Shown: positions 8,694-16,586 of the stretch, one piece after another | How positions within the stretch are numbered: position 1 is the first letter of the stretch | Layout: each line of letters begins with the position of its first letter | Assembly (NCBI RefSeq): GCF_010468615.1 | Contig: NZ_WUEH01000006.1 | Location: 62,001-126,000, forward strand | Reading direction: 5' to 3' | Length of the DNA: 64,000 nt | Origin: Pseudodesulfovibrio sp. JC047 | Lineage (GTDB): Bacteria > Desulfobacterota > Desulfovibrionia > Desulfovibrionales > Desulfovibrionaceae | Notes under the pieces: generated by a model | The model's database searches: none | What the model was told of the DNA's origin: nothing | What the model saw: only the letters and a program-made list of their open reading frames with translations | Position numbers and translations under genes: made by a program

Positions 8694-9830
8694 TTATGCG
8701 TGGCGCATGGTCAGCATGATGTCTGTTCCGGTCATTTCCGTGTTGATGATGCGGAAGTTGACAGCGTCCGCCATGGAGACGGAGGCCCGACCGGAGTAGG
8801 CGGCGGGGGCGAGATTGTCACCAAGTATGCGGGGGGTGACAAAATGAATGAGTTCATCAGCCAGCCCTTGTTCGATAAGGGTCATGGCGAATGTACCACC
8901 GCCTTCGCACAGGGTGTAGTGACATCCTTTTTCGTACCGGAGTCGTTCGAAGCCGTAGGCAAGTGTCAGGTTGCCGGGGGAGCCGGGCAGGGGCCAGACC
9001 GAGGAACCCCGGCTGCGGAGTCGGTCGGCGGCTGTGCTTCGGGCCGCTGATTCTGTGGTCATGAAGATAGCCTGTTCTGGGCGGTCCCTGAGCAGGGTGT
9101 GTGACGCCGGGTCTTCCGGCAGTCGAGAGGTCACTACCACGCCAAAGGGCTGAATGAAATCGTCGGGCAGGGTGTCAAGACGACAGGTCAGGCTGGGATT
9201 ATCGGCGTAAAAAGTGGTTCCCCCGACAACGACGGCACCGACCATTCCACGAAGAGCATGGACCCGAGCAAAAGATTCCGGGCTGGAAACAGGTTCTGGT
9301 TTTCGTTCACGGGAAGCGATTTTGCCATCCAGTGTGGCGGCCATCTTGACGATGTTGAATGGCGAGTGGGAGCGTTGCCACAGGAGAAAATCGGCAATGA
9401 GGTCGGTGCATTGCTGTTCGAGAATACCGACAGTCACTTGGATGCCGTGGTGCTTCAGCTTTTCGACACCACCGGCGGCAACAGGGTTGGGGTCGCGGGT
9501 CCCGACGCAGACTTTGGCGATACCGGCCTCGATGATGGCGTCGGTGCATGGCGGTGTTTTTCCGTGATGGTTGCACGGTTCGAGCGTGACAAACATGGTC
9601 ATCCCGGTCGGGTCAATGCCGAGTTCCCGGGCATTGGCCAGACATTCCCGTTCGGCATGGAGCTGTCCACATCTGGTGTGCCATCCACGAGCAACGATAC
9701 GCCCGTCGTCAACGAGGACCGCGCCGACGCAGGGATTGGGCGCGGTCGCACCTCGTCCTTGCGTGGCCAGTCTAATGGCTTCGGCCATGAAACGTTCGTC
9801 GTTAGATGAATTCGCCTTCCATGAACACAT
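8694..9830 (-). CDS. ribD: Riboflavin bifunctional deaminase/reductase RibD
   Basis: A 378-residue bifunctional enzyme of riboflavin synthesis. It deaminates the pyrimidine made by GTP cyclohydrolase II and then reduces the ribose chain with NADPH. The N-terminal cytidine-deaminase-like domain has HAE at 58-60 and the zinc cysteines C86 and C95 ([11 protein letters not shown]). The reductase domain spans about 155-378, with [12 protein letters not shown] and [12 protein letters not shown] six bases before the ATG at 9830 supports a start that overlaps the upstream dCMP deaminase gene by 29 bp, indicating translational coupling. Other rib genes are not in this window and no FMN riboswitch was seen. 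Confidence 0.95.
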   Translation of the reverse strand: MCSWKANSSNDERFMAEAIRLATQGRGATAPNPCVGAVLVDDGRIVARGWHTRCGQLHAERECLANARELGIDPTGMTMFVTLEPCNHHGKTPPCTDAIIEAGIAKVCVGTRDPNPVAAGGVEKLKHHGIQVTVGILEQQCTDLIADFLLWQRSHSPFNIVKMAATLDGKIASRERKPEPVSSPESFARVHALRGMVGAVVVGGTTFYADNPSLTCRLDTLPDDFIQPFGVVVTSRLPEDPASHTLLRDRPEQAIFMTTESAARSTAADRLRSRGSSVWPLPGSPGNLTLAYGFERLRYEKGCHYTLCEGGGTFAMTLIEQGLADELIHFVTPRILGDNLAPAAYSGRASVSMADAVNFRIINTEMTGTDIMLTMRHA

Positions 9831-10260
9831 AGTTCACTCCTGCTTCGGTCAGCATTTCTTCGGACAGTTCGTCTGGGTAGTTCTCTGCAAAGTAGATGTT
9901 CTGCACTTCGCAGTTAATAAGCATTTTTGTACAGAGAATGCAGGGTTTTGTCGTGCAATAGATGTCGCATCCCTTGAGGTCGACACTATGTGTGGCTGCC
10001 TGGATGATGACGTTTTGTTCGGCGTGAAGGCCTCGGCAGAGTTCATGCCGTTCTCCAGAGGGAATCCCCAGTTTGTCGCGGAGGCAGCCGACATCTTCGC
10101 AGTGTGGGATGTTGGTGGGAACGCCGTTGTATCCTGTCGCCAGAATACGTTTGTCGCGGACGGCGATGGCCCCGACAGCGCGGCGGATACAGGTGGAGCG
10201 CTGGGCCACCAGGTGGGCAATGCGCATGAAATATTCGGGCCAGGGTAATCGGTTTGGCAT
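9802..10260 (-). CDS. Deoxycytidylate (dCMP) deaminase family protein
   Basis: A 152-residue zinc deaminase that most likely converts dCMP to dUMP, feeding thymidylate synthesis. HAE at 79-81 provides the zinc histidine and the catalytic glutamate, and C107/C110 (PCILC) complete the zinc site. The extra conserved cysteine/histidine segment (HCEDVGC, 53-59) is typical of ComEB-type dCMP deaminases. GGAG precedes the ATG by five bases. It overlaps ribD by 29 bp, so the two nucleotide-deaminase relatives form one transcription unit. Confidence 0.9.
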   Translation of the reverse strand: MPNRLPWPEYFMRIAHLVAQRSTCIRRAVGAIAVRDKRILATGYNGVPTNIPHCEDVGCLRDKLGIPSGERHELCRGLHAEQNVIIQAATHSVDLKGCDIYCTTKPCILCTKMLINCEVQNIYFAENYPDELSEEMLTEAGVNYVFMEGEFI

Positions 10261-10394
10261 GAAAGCTCCTCAAACAGTCGAAAAAAGTAAAAGATGGTAT
10301 GCCGTATTTATCAGGTCTTGCACTGAAAGAAAACAGGCGTGAACCGGCTTGTTCCATTGTGGGGTGAGCCGGTGGATGTGTGAGAGAAAGGGAA

Positions 10395-10412
10395 GCGCCC
10401 GTCCCGGGGCGC
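10395..10412 (-). terminator. Probable terminator for the zinc-ribbon gene
   Basis: GCGCCC-N6-GGGCGC forms a compact GC-rich stem 15 bp past the minus-strand stop at 10427. In the minus direction it is followed by TTCCCTTTC, a pyrimidine-rich but imperfect U tract, so termination may be partial. The remaining spacer to 10261 holds only the leader of the deaminase gene. Confidence 0.45.
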
Positions 10413-10426
10413 GAATATTAGATGCC

Positions 10427-10630
10427 TCAGCCGCCTCCAGAACCGCAGCCGGAATCCTGTACTGCATCGAGGTTCAAGCTTGGGCCGTCGGTTTGAATCG
10501 CGCAAACGCTGAGTTGTTTTTCTGTTTTTTCAGAACCACAGTTTGGACAGGGAACTGCGGCGTCTTGAGAAAAGACCAGTTCTTCGAAATTCGTGCCACA
10601 GTCCTGACAGGTATATTCATATATGGGCAT
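10427..10630 (-). CDS. FmdB-family zinc ribbon protein
   Basis: A 67-residue protein that begins MPIYEYTC and carries the four zinc cysteines C8, C11, C28 and C31, the hallmark of the FmdB/putative regulatory protein family. A Gly/Cys-rich tail (SGCGSGGG) is also usual in the family. A longer frame to 10696 would add 22 residues unlike relatives; GAGG about seven bases before 10630 supports the short start. It lies divergent from the zraP-like gene. FmdB was linked historically to formamidase/amidase expression, but its biochemical function is unclear. Confidence 0.85.
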   Translation of the reverse strand: MPIYEYTCQDCGTNFEELVFSQDAAVPCPNCGSEKTEKQLSVCAIQTDGPSLNLDAVQDSGCGSGGG

Positions 10631-10706
10631 GGAGAAACCTCGGGTAACATGATTGCTGTGCTGTTTCCAATGTGAAACTTTTGGGGCTGATGTCAAGGAA
10701 AGTCAC

Positions 10707-10753
10707 TTGCACTTTGCACCGAATTTGTGCAAAAAAAGTGCATATGGCTGCAC
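10707..10753 (+). promoter_or_regulatory. Upstream activator sites (TGCAC palindromes) for zraP promoter
   Basis: Two inverted repeats with the same half-site lie 65-110 bp before the sigma54 promoter. One is TTTGCAC-N7-GTGCAAA (10713-10733), preceded by an overlapping TTGCAC at 10707. The other is GTGCA-N6-TGCAC (10738-10753). Their position and symmetry fit enhancer sites for the NtrC-type regulator encoded at 14209-15600. The same half-sites recur upstream of the SHOCT gene at 27704-27750. Confidence 0.65.
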
Positions 10754-10816
10754 AGGGTATTGAGTCAGGTGTTGTTTGCTTTTTTGAAATATCATTGAAA
10801 TCGATGCATTGCAAAG

Positions 10817-10833
10817 TTGGCACGGCATGTGCT
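10817..10833 (+). promoter_or_regulatory. Sigma54 (RpoN) promoter
   Basis: TTGGCACGGCATGTGCT places GG and GC exactly ten bases apart and matches the -24/-12 consensus TGGCAC-N5-TTGC at all but one core base. The expected start is near 10844, giving a leader of about 59 nt before the ATG at 10903. Confidence 0.85.
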
Positions 10834-10902
10834 TTACCTAGGGCACAAGAGGGAAATCCCTTCTTCCTGTTTGCACCAACATTTTAACGTATCGGAGGAA
10901 CA

Positions 10903-11415
10903 ATGAAGAAAAGAAATATCACCATCACGGCTCTGGCCGCGGTTTTGGTTTTGAGCATGGCCGCAGTGGCCATGGCCGGGCACGGATATGGGCACGGCAA
11001 GCGGAGCGGGAACGGGTGTGCCGTTTATGGCATGTATAACCAGTTGACCCCGGAGAAGCAGGCGGCGGTCGATACGATCGTTGACAAATATCAGCCTAAG
11101 ATGACGGCAATGCGCGACCAGATTCGAGCTAAGCACACGACGTTGCAGGCCATGGTCAATGGCGGCAACGCCGATGAGCAGAAGATCACTGCGCTGACCA
11201 AGGACATCAGTTCCCTGCGTGATCAGATGCGTGATACCCGTGACGCCATGCACGCGGAATTGGAAAAGGAAACAGGTATCGTCGCTTTTAACGAACGTGG
11301 TCGCGGGTATGCCGGAGACTGTTATGGTCAGGGGCGTGGAGCCGGACACGGTTATGGCGGTCATGGTCAGGGTGGTCATGGGTACCATCAGGGACAGGGC
11401 AACCAGGTTCAGTAG
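10903..11415 (+). CDS. ZraP/CpxP-like periplasmic metal-responsive protein
   Basis: A 170-residue exported protein. A signal peptide ends near AMA-GHG (residue about 26), after which a His-rich stretch (GHGYGHGK) leads into a helical LTPEKQ-type core (about 47-120), the signature of the ZraP/Spy/CpxP fold. The tail (137-165) is rich in Gly and His (repeated GHG), a likely zinc or other metal ligand cluster. In enterobacteria ZraP is a periplasmic zinc-binding chaperone that feeds back on the ZraS kinase. Here it is the first gene of a unit with a membrane protein, a kinase and a regulator, behind a sigma54 promoter. The ribosome site is GGAGG eight bases before the ATG. Confidence 0.85.
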   Translation: MKKRNITITALAAVLVLSMAAVAMAGHGYGHGKRSGNGCAVYGMYNQLTPEKQAAVDTIVDKYQPKMTAMRDQIRAKHTTLQAMVNGGNADEQKITALTKDISSLRDQMRDTRDAMHAELEKETGIVAFNERGRGYAGDCYGQGRGAGHGYGGHGQGGHGYHQGQGNQVQ

Positions 11416-11450
11416 AAAATATTTCCTTTAATCAGGAAAACAGGATGCTT

Positions 11451-11484
11451 GTGGGACGGTCTACCATGGTGGTGGCCGTCCCGC
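11451..11484 (+). other. Intergenic stem-loop between zraP-like gene and DUF4405 gene
   Basis: GGGACGG (11453-11459) pairs with CCGTCCC (11476-11482), with a further G-U and G-C pair, followed by GCAAAAAG. With no U tract it is more likely an mRNA-stabilising or processing structure that lets the small periplasmic protein be made in excess than a full terminator. Confidence 0.5.
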
Positions 11485-11562
11485 AAAAAGTTGAAAAACA
11501 ACGTATGACTTCACGCGGAGGACTTGTTACAATGATTTGTCCTTTGCGTCGGGGGTTTTTTT

Positions 11563-12381
11563 ATGGTGAGGAAAATTGTTTCGCTGACCGGACTGCTGTC
11601 CTTTCTTGTCACGCTGTTGACCAGCGTGATTTTGTACATTGTGCCCGAGGGACGTGTTGCCTATTGGGCGGATTGGCACTTGATCGGTCTGACCAAACAC
11701 CAATGGGGCGACATTCATGTGACCATCGGGGCACTTTTTCTGGTGTCCATGGTTGTGCATATCTGGCTCAATTGGAAACCGCTTATGAGTGCGATGAAAA
11801 ATCGTGCGCGGGAGCTGGTTGTCCTGACCGGACCGATGTTCGTCAGCCTGCTCCTGACGCTGTTTGTTCTTGTTGGCACGTTGCTTGGCCTTCCGCCCAT
11901 GCAGCAGATTCTCGACTGGTCAGCTGAAATAAAGGAAGAGGCCACCGTAATATATGGCAATCCTCCGTATGGTCATGCAGAAACGAGTCCGCTTATGAAA
12001 TTTTGTGGATTCCTCGGCCTCGACGCGCATCAGGCCGTGAAAACGCTTCATGCCGCCGGATATGATCCCACATTGAATGAATATTCTGTCATCAAGGATA
12101 TTGCTCGTTCAAAAGGTGTCAGTCCTCAACAAGTATATGATACCATTCGGCAGGGTCAGGTCGTGGATCCGTATGCCTCCATGCCGGATCTGCCTCCCGT
12201 GGGCACTGGGAAATTCACGATCGCGACCGTGTGCGCCACCTACGGGCTTGACGTTCACGATGTTTTGGCGAAATTGAAAGCGGCGGGCATGGATGCCACG
12301 CCTGAGAGTTCTTTCAAGGCTCTGGCTGCAAAGCACGGGGGATCGCCCAAGGACATTTATTTGAGTATCAAGGGTCGGTAA
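11563..12381 (+). CDS. DUF4405-like membrane protein with duplicated tail domain
   Basis: A 272-residue inner-membrane protein. Three hydrophobic segments (about 6-27, 52-70 and 88-110) with histidines in HQWGDIHV and VVHIWLNW resemble the heme-ligand spacing of DUF4405/cytochrome b561-type domains. The cytosolic or periplasmic tail contains two copies of a 54-residue helical module (144-197 and 217-270), each with the pattern LD-x-H-x-x-x-x-L-x-x-AG and SP-x-x-Y. GGGGG seven bases before the ATG can act as a wobble ribosome site; a stronger GGAGG at 11517 points to an out-of-frame ATG at 11532. It lies between the zraP-like gene and the kinase, so it may participate in signal reception. Confidence 0.75.
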   Translation: MVRKIVSLTGLLSFLVTLLTSVILYIVPEGRVAYWADWHLIGLTKHQWGDIHVTIGALFLVSMVVHIWLNWKPLMSAMKNRARELVVLTGPMFVSLLLTLFVLVGTLLGLPPMQQILDWSAEIKEEATVIYGNPPYGHAETSPLMKFCGFLGLDAHQAVKTLHAAGYDPTLNEYSVIKDIARSKGVSPQQVYDTIRQGQVVDPYASMPDLPPVGTGKFTIATVCATYGLDVHDVLAKLKAAGMDATPESSFKALAAKHGGSPKDIYLSIKGR

Positions 12382-12385
12382 TCGT

Positions 12386-14197
12386 ATGGAAGTTGTTCAT
12401 TCCGATGAAAAAGAAAAAGGACCGTTGGTCGCCCTTGTCCTGGCACTTATCGTGCTGGGTGTGGGAAGTCTGTATCTGACATGGCGATCCATTGCGCAGC
12501 AGCGCAAGATTGTCGAGGATCACATGATAATGACCGGCAATTCGATTCTTCGCGGTGTGGACAACAATATCTTGCGCATTGCCAGGAATTTGCGCATTTC
12601 CCCACAGGCTCCGGAGCTTTTTCAGGCCATGTCGGAAGAATTGTTCGCCGAGTTGGTGAAATCCGAAGATATCGTCTTTATCACACTTTTTGGTGAGGAT
12701 GGCCGGTCTTTGGTCTCTTCGGGCGAAGAAGAGCCACCAGTGTTCAGCCTGCCCGACTCCGTGACGAGTGATATTGAACCAGGGCGGGCCTGGCATGTGG
12801 TCACGCAGATTGGTAAAAAGAGTGTGCTCATTTCCGGTGTCCGTACCCAGCCTGGAATTTCGACGTTGTGTGGACTGCATCCGCTGCCGGACGGGACGCG
12901 ACCTGGTGGGAACCACATGTCGCACCGTGGGCAAGGGATGATGCGTGGTTTGGGCAAGGATGGTAATGAACCACCGGCGTTTCTTGTGGTTGGTCTCAAT
13001 GCGGAAAAACATATGGCCCAGTTTCGACAATATCGTCGGGCCGCCACCTATCAGACCGGGTATGTGTTTCTCGCCGCCGTGGTGTTGTGGTCATTGGTCT
13101 TTGCCTATTTGCGTCGTCGTGGCGCGAGTCGCCAACTGGTTCGGTTGGAACGGTTTCAAAGCAAGTTGCTCGACAATATGCCTGATGGGCTGGTGACGTT
13201 GGCGGAAAGCGGAGAAGTACTGGCTGCCAATTATTCGGCCAAGAAATTGCTTGCGCCAAAAGGGACGGATGGTGCTCCTGAAATTATCGGGACCAATTGG
13301 CACGATTTTGATTTCGGTCTGATCCAAGGAGAGTCCGGGTTGGTCGTTCCCTACGAATGGGAACAATTCGATTATCAGGGACGACTGCTTGAAATTTTGA
13401 CATTGCCATTTCAGGAGGATGAAGCGGCCCCTGATTCTGATTTGGGACATCGGCTTGTGCTTATTCGTGACCGGACACAGCTTCGGTCATTGGAAGAAGA
13501 CTTGAACGAGGCCAAACGGTTGGCTGAAATCGGGTCGTTGGCCGCCGGTGTGGCCCATGAAGTCCGTAACCCGCTGAGTTCGTTGCGAGGATTTGCCCAG
13601 TTGTTCGCCACCAAGCTTAAAGGGCAGGCCCCGCTCGATCAGTATGCGGGGGCCATGGTGCAGGAGGCCGACCGATTGAATCGGGTGGTCACGGACCTAT
13701 TGTATCTGGCCCGACCCAGGGAGCTTGATCCTGTTGAAATCGATTTGTTGTCTTTGGGAGATTCCATCAAGCAGCTCATGCGGTTCGACTTTCAGGACAA
13801 GCTGACCACAGCGGAATTCGAATTTGGTCCGACAACGGTGTTTGCGGATCAGGATGCCCTCAGACAGATTTTGCTTAATCTGATAACAAACAGTCTTGAT
13901 GCCATTGAAGGATGTGCTGATTGCGACAAACCCGGCCATATCCTCCTGACATCGGTACAGGGTAAGGATGGGGTGTGGCTGATCGTGGCGGACAATGGAC
14001 CGGGCATGGACCCTGAATTGGAAGGGGATGTGTTCAAGCCGTTCATTACCGGCAAGAAGACGGGGACCGGCCTTGGATTGGCTATTGTCCAGAATTTTAT
14101 GCGTGCGCATCGAGGCGAGGTCGTTATTCATTCCGAACAGGGGCACGGTACTGAATTGAAACTTTTTTTCCCGAAAAATCCTGAAAGCGACAGCTAA
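12386..14197 (+). CDS. Membrane sensor histidine kinase, ZraS/NtrB-like
   Basis: A 603-residue two-pass sensor kinase. TM1 (about 13-33) and TM2 (about 225-245) flank a periplasmic domain of roughly 190 residues that contains a His/Met-rich patch (GNHMSHRGQGMM, near 173-184), a plausible metal site. A PAS-like segment follows (about 255-365), then the dimerisation/phospho-acceptor helix with H391 in GVAHEVRNPL and an HATPase domain with N-box, DNGPGMD and GTGLGLAI to the C-terminus. The family phosphorylates a sigma54 activator, here the product of the next gene. It starts 4 bp after the preceding stop; the ribosome site (AGGG) is weak. Confidence 0.92.
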   Translation: MEVVHSDEKEKGPLVALVLALIVLGVGSLYLTWRSIAQQRKIVEDHMIMTGNSILRGVDNNILRIARNLRISPQAPELFQAMSEELFAELVKSEDIVFITLFGEDGRSLVSSGEEEPPVFSLPDSVTSDIEPGRAWHVVTQIGKKSVLISGVRTQPGISTLCGLHPLPDGTRPGGNHMSHRGQGMMRGLGKDGNEPPAFLVVGLNAEKHMAQFRQYRRAATYQTGYVFLAAVVLWSLVFAYLRRRGASRQLVRLERFQSKLLDNMPDGLVTLAESGEVLAANYSAKKLLAPKGTDGAPEIIGTNWHDFDFGLIQGESGLVVPYEWEQFDYQGRLLEILTLPFQEDEAAPDSDLGHRLVLIRDRTQLRSLEEDLNEAKRLAEIGSLAAGVAHEVRNPLSSLRGFAQLFATKLKGQAPLDQYAGAMVQEADRLNRVVTDLLYLARPRELDPVEIDLLSLGDSIKQLMRFDFQDKLTTAEFEFGPTTVFADQDALRQILLNLITNSLDAIEGCADCDKPGHILLTSVQGKDGVWLIVADNGPGMDPELEGDVFKPFITGKKTGTGLGLAIVQNFMRAHRGEVVIHSEQGHGTELKLFFPKNPESDS

Positions 14198-14208
14198 GGA
14201 AGTGATAT

Positions 14209-15600
14209 ATGATGGAAGAACGCAGAGTCCTCATAGTGGACGATGAGCCGGGGCATCGAATGATGGTCCGGGCGGTTCTTGAAGATGATAACTGGACGGT
14301 CCTCGAAGCAGACTCCGGAGAACAGGCCTTGCAAGTGCTTGCCGAAGAAGCGGAGTCGCATGTTTATCCAGATGTGGCCATGGTGGACATGAAGATGCCA
14401 GGTATGAACGGGATGCAACTTCTCAAGGAATTGCAGGTCCGGCGACCGAGTATGCCGGTGGTGCTGCTCACGGCATTTGGGAGTGTGGGGAGTGCTGTTG
14501 ATGCCATGAAAAAAGGGGCTTTCGATTATTTGACCAAACCGGCAGATAACGATGAATTGACCGCAGTGGTTGGCAAGGCCTTTGGCTATCATAAATTGCT
14601 CAAGGAAAATGCTCGGCTCAAGGCCGAGGTCAGTGGTGAGGTGGATTTCATCGGAGCCAGCCCCGGCATCGAGCGGGTGCGCGATCTGATCGGACAAGCC
14701 GGTCCCACTGAAGCCACGGTCTTGATTCTCGGCCCGTCCGGCACTGGTAAGGAACTGGTCGCGGAAGGACTGCATCGGGCCAGCAATCGGGCTGATCGAC
14801 CGCTTATCAAGGTCAACTGCGCGGCATTGCCTGACGATTTGCTCGAATCAGAATTGTTCGGATACGAAAAAGGCGCATTCACCGGGGCGGTCAAGGACAA
14901 GCCCGGTCGATTCCAATTGGCGGACAGCGGGACGTTGTTTCTCGATGAAATAGGTGAGATGCCGGCCGCGCTTCAGGCAAAATTGCTTCGGGCTTTGCAG
15001 GAAAAGACCATCGAACCGTTGGGTTCGGTCAAGCCGATTCTTGTGGATACGCGCATCATCGCGGCGACCAATCGGAATTTGAAAAAGGAAGTGGATGCCG
15101 GGCGATTCCGGGAAGACTTGTACTATCGGCTGGCCGTGTTGGAAATCCGTATTCCTCCGTTGGAGGAACGCAAGGAAGACCTGCCGCTTTTGGTCAGTTT
15201 CTTGTTGCGTCGTCTCGGGAACAAGAACAATAAGATTATTCGGACGGTTACGCCCGCTTTTCTGGACGCGTTGTCTGGGTATGATTGGCCCGGCAATGTG
15301 CGTGAATTGGAAAATGTGTTGGAACGTGCGCTGATTTTGTCCCGAGCCGATGCCTTGGGACCGGACTTGTTGCCACCGCAGATCACTGGCGCACGCGAGG
15401 CCGCGATTCAGATCGATTTTGGTCCCCGGTTGGGATCATCCCCAGCCGCTCCAGCCAATCTTGAAGAAGCTGAAAAGCAGGCGATCATCCAGGCCTTGGA
15501 AGAAAATGGCAACCATCGTGAACGCACGGCAGAAGCCTTGGGAATCAGTCGGCGAACTTTGCAATACAAATTGAAAAAATACGGATTGACGCGACGTTAA
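14209..15600 (+). CDS. Sigma54-dependent response regulator, ZraR/NtrC-like
   Basis: A 463-residue NtrC-class activator. The receiver domain (1-120) has D11-D12 and the phosphorylated D60 (MVDMKMPG). The AAA+ domain (about 145-385) has Walker A GPSGTGKE at 175-182 and the sigma54-contacting loop GAFTGA at 222-227. The C-terminal Fis-type helix-turn-helix (about 435-460, ALGISRRTLQYKL) binds upstream palindromes. AAGGAAG precedes the start. It should activate the sigma54 promoter at 10817 and, by shared sites, the promoter at 27634. A good terminator follows, closing the four-gene unit. Confidence 0.94.
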   Translation: MMEERRVLIVDDEPGHRMMVRAVLEDDNWTVLEADSGEQALQVLAEEAESHVYPDVAMVDMKMPGMNGMQLLKELQVRRPSMPVVLLTAFGSVGSAVDAMKKGAFDYLTKPADNDELTAVVGKAFGYHKLLKENARLKAEVSGEVDFIGASPGIERVRDLIGQAGPTEATVLILGPSGTGKELVAEGLHRASNRADRPLIKVNCAALPDDLLESELFGYEKGAFTGAVKDKPGRFQLADSGTLFLDEIGEMPAALQAKLLRALQEKTIEPLGSVKPILVDTRIIAATNRNLKKEVDAGRFREDLYYRLAVLEIRIPPLEERKEDLPLLVSFLLRRLGNKNNKIIRTVTPAFLDALSGYDWPGNVRELENVLERALILSRADALGPDLLPPQITGAREAAIQIDFGPRLGSSPAAPANLEEAEKQAIIQALEENGNHRERTAEALGISRRTLQYKLKKYGLTRR

Positions 15601-15653
15601 TTCGTGAGTGAGGTTGTGAACGGCGCATTGCGTTCATGATCGGTCTCAGAGAA

Positions 15654-15690
15654 AAAAGACCGCTGTTCGTCATCCGTTCAGCGGTTTTTC
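15654..15690 (+). terminator. Rho-independent terminator after the response regulator
   Basis: ACCGCTG (15659-15665) pairs with CAGCGGT (15679-15685), flanked by AAAAAAG on the left and TTTTC on the right, about 55 bp past the stop codon. Confidence 0.75.
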
Positions 15691-15757
15691 ATGAGTCGTA
15701 TCCTTCATTGTGTGTCCGATATTTTAACTGATTGCGTACCGGAGCCGTTTGTCAAAT

Positions 15758-16384
15758 ATGAGTACAGTGACCATTGAACGTTTTGTCCTTGGGATGGAAG
15801 AAACTAATTGTTATCTGCTCACAGAGGGCAAGAATGCTGTCCTTGTTGATGTGGGGACCGAACCCCAACCCGTGATTGCACGCATCAGGGAACAGGGGCT
15901 GGCGTTGGTCGGGGTGTATATTACCCATTTTCATGTGGATCATGTCGGCGGGGTTCAGGAGGTGCTCGAAGCCTTTTCCGTGCCAGTTTACGCCAGTGGA
16001 CTGGATGCGTTTTTCAAGGAATTATCCATTGAAGCTGGAGGGTATCGGGAAATTGCCAATTTTCTCGAATTTCCGGTGGAAATAATTGCCCCAGGACCGT
16101 TTCGTGTCCTTGGGCAGGAGATGCATGTTCTCGACACTCCCGGGCATACGCCGGGGAGTCTGTCTTTTTTCTTTCCAGCCGCGAACAGTGTTTTTGTTGG
16201 TGACGTGCTTTTTAAAGGGGCGGTGGGCCGGACCGATCTGCCGCGCGGGAGTTCGTCCGAACTGTTTCAGTCCATTCGTTCCCGCATTTTTACTCTGCCT
16301 GATACCACCAGTGTGTATCCCGGTCATGGCCCCGTGACAACCGTGGCCCACGAAAAAAGACATAATCCTTATTGTATTCGCTGA
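15758..16384 (+). CDS. Metallo-beta-lactamase-fold hydrolase, glyoxalase II-like
   Basis: A 208-residue cytosolic hydrolase. The di-zinc motif THFHVDH places ligands at H57, H59, D61 and H62. Further ligands are the histidine in DTPGHTPGS, the aspartate in VFVGDVLF and the C-terminal histidine in YPGHGP, which match the glyoxalase II subgroup (COG0491). The gene is shorter than true GloB, so a thioesterase-like activity on an unidentified substrate is as likely. Start choice is uncertain: ATG at 15758 gives a standard N-terminus, but the GGAG at 15741 is better spaced for a TTG at 15749 that would add three residues. It is a single gene between terminators. Confidence 0.85.
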   Translation: MSTVTIERFVLGMEETNCYLLTEGKNAVLVDVGTEPQPVIARIREQGLALVGVYITHFHVDHVGGVQEVLEAFSVPVYASGLDAFFKELSIEAGGYREIANFLEFPVEIIAPGPFRVLGQEMHVLDTPGHTPGSLSFFFPAANSVFVGDVLFKGAVGRTDLPRGSSSELFQSIRSRIFTLPDTTSVYPGHGPVTTVAHEKRHNPYCIR

Positions 16385-16400
16385 AGCCATTTTTCATTTC

Positions 16401-16432
16401 TTTACATTTTGTATTATATACGATTATCGTAT
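16401..16432 (+). promoter_or_regulatory. Candidate porin promoter with palindromic operator
   Basis: A perfect palindrome ATACGA-TTA-TCGTAT (16418-16432) lies about 155 bp before the porin ATG. A TTTACA at 16401-16406 with 17 bp to TTATCG makes a possible -35/-10 pair overlapped by the palindrome. No known regulator consensus fits clearly. Confidence 0.35.
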
Positions 16433-16586
16433 GAGAGATACCGTTTAGCCCATTGCGCTCCGTTGGATTGATCCGTCTGCATGGGTATCGGGTTTCACCA
16501 AATGGAAAGTTGTGTGCCTGCCGTGGTCCGAGGGGACTGGGGGCGTCGGCGACAGAAAATCAAGTGTCTGAGCATGTGGAGTTGTC

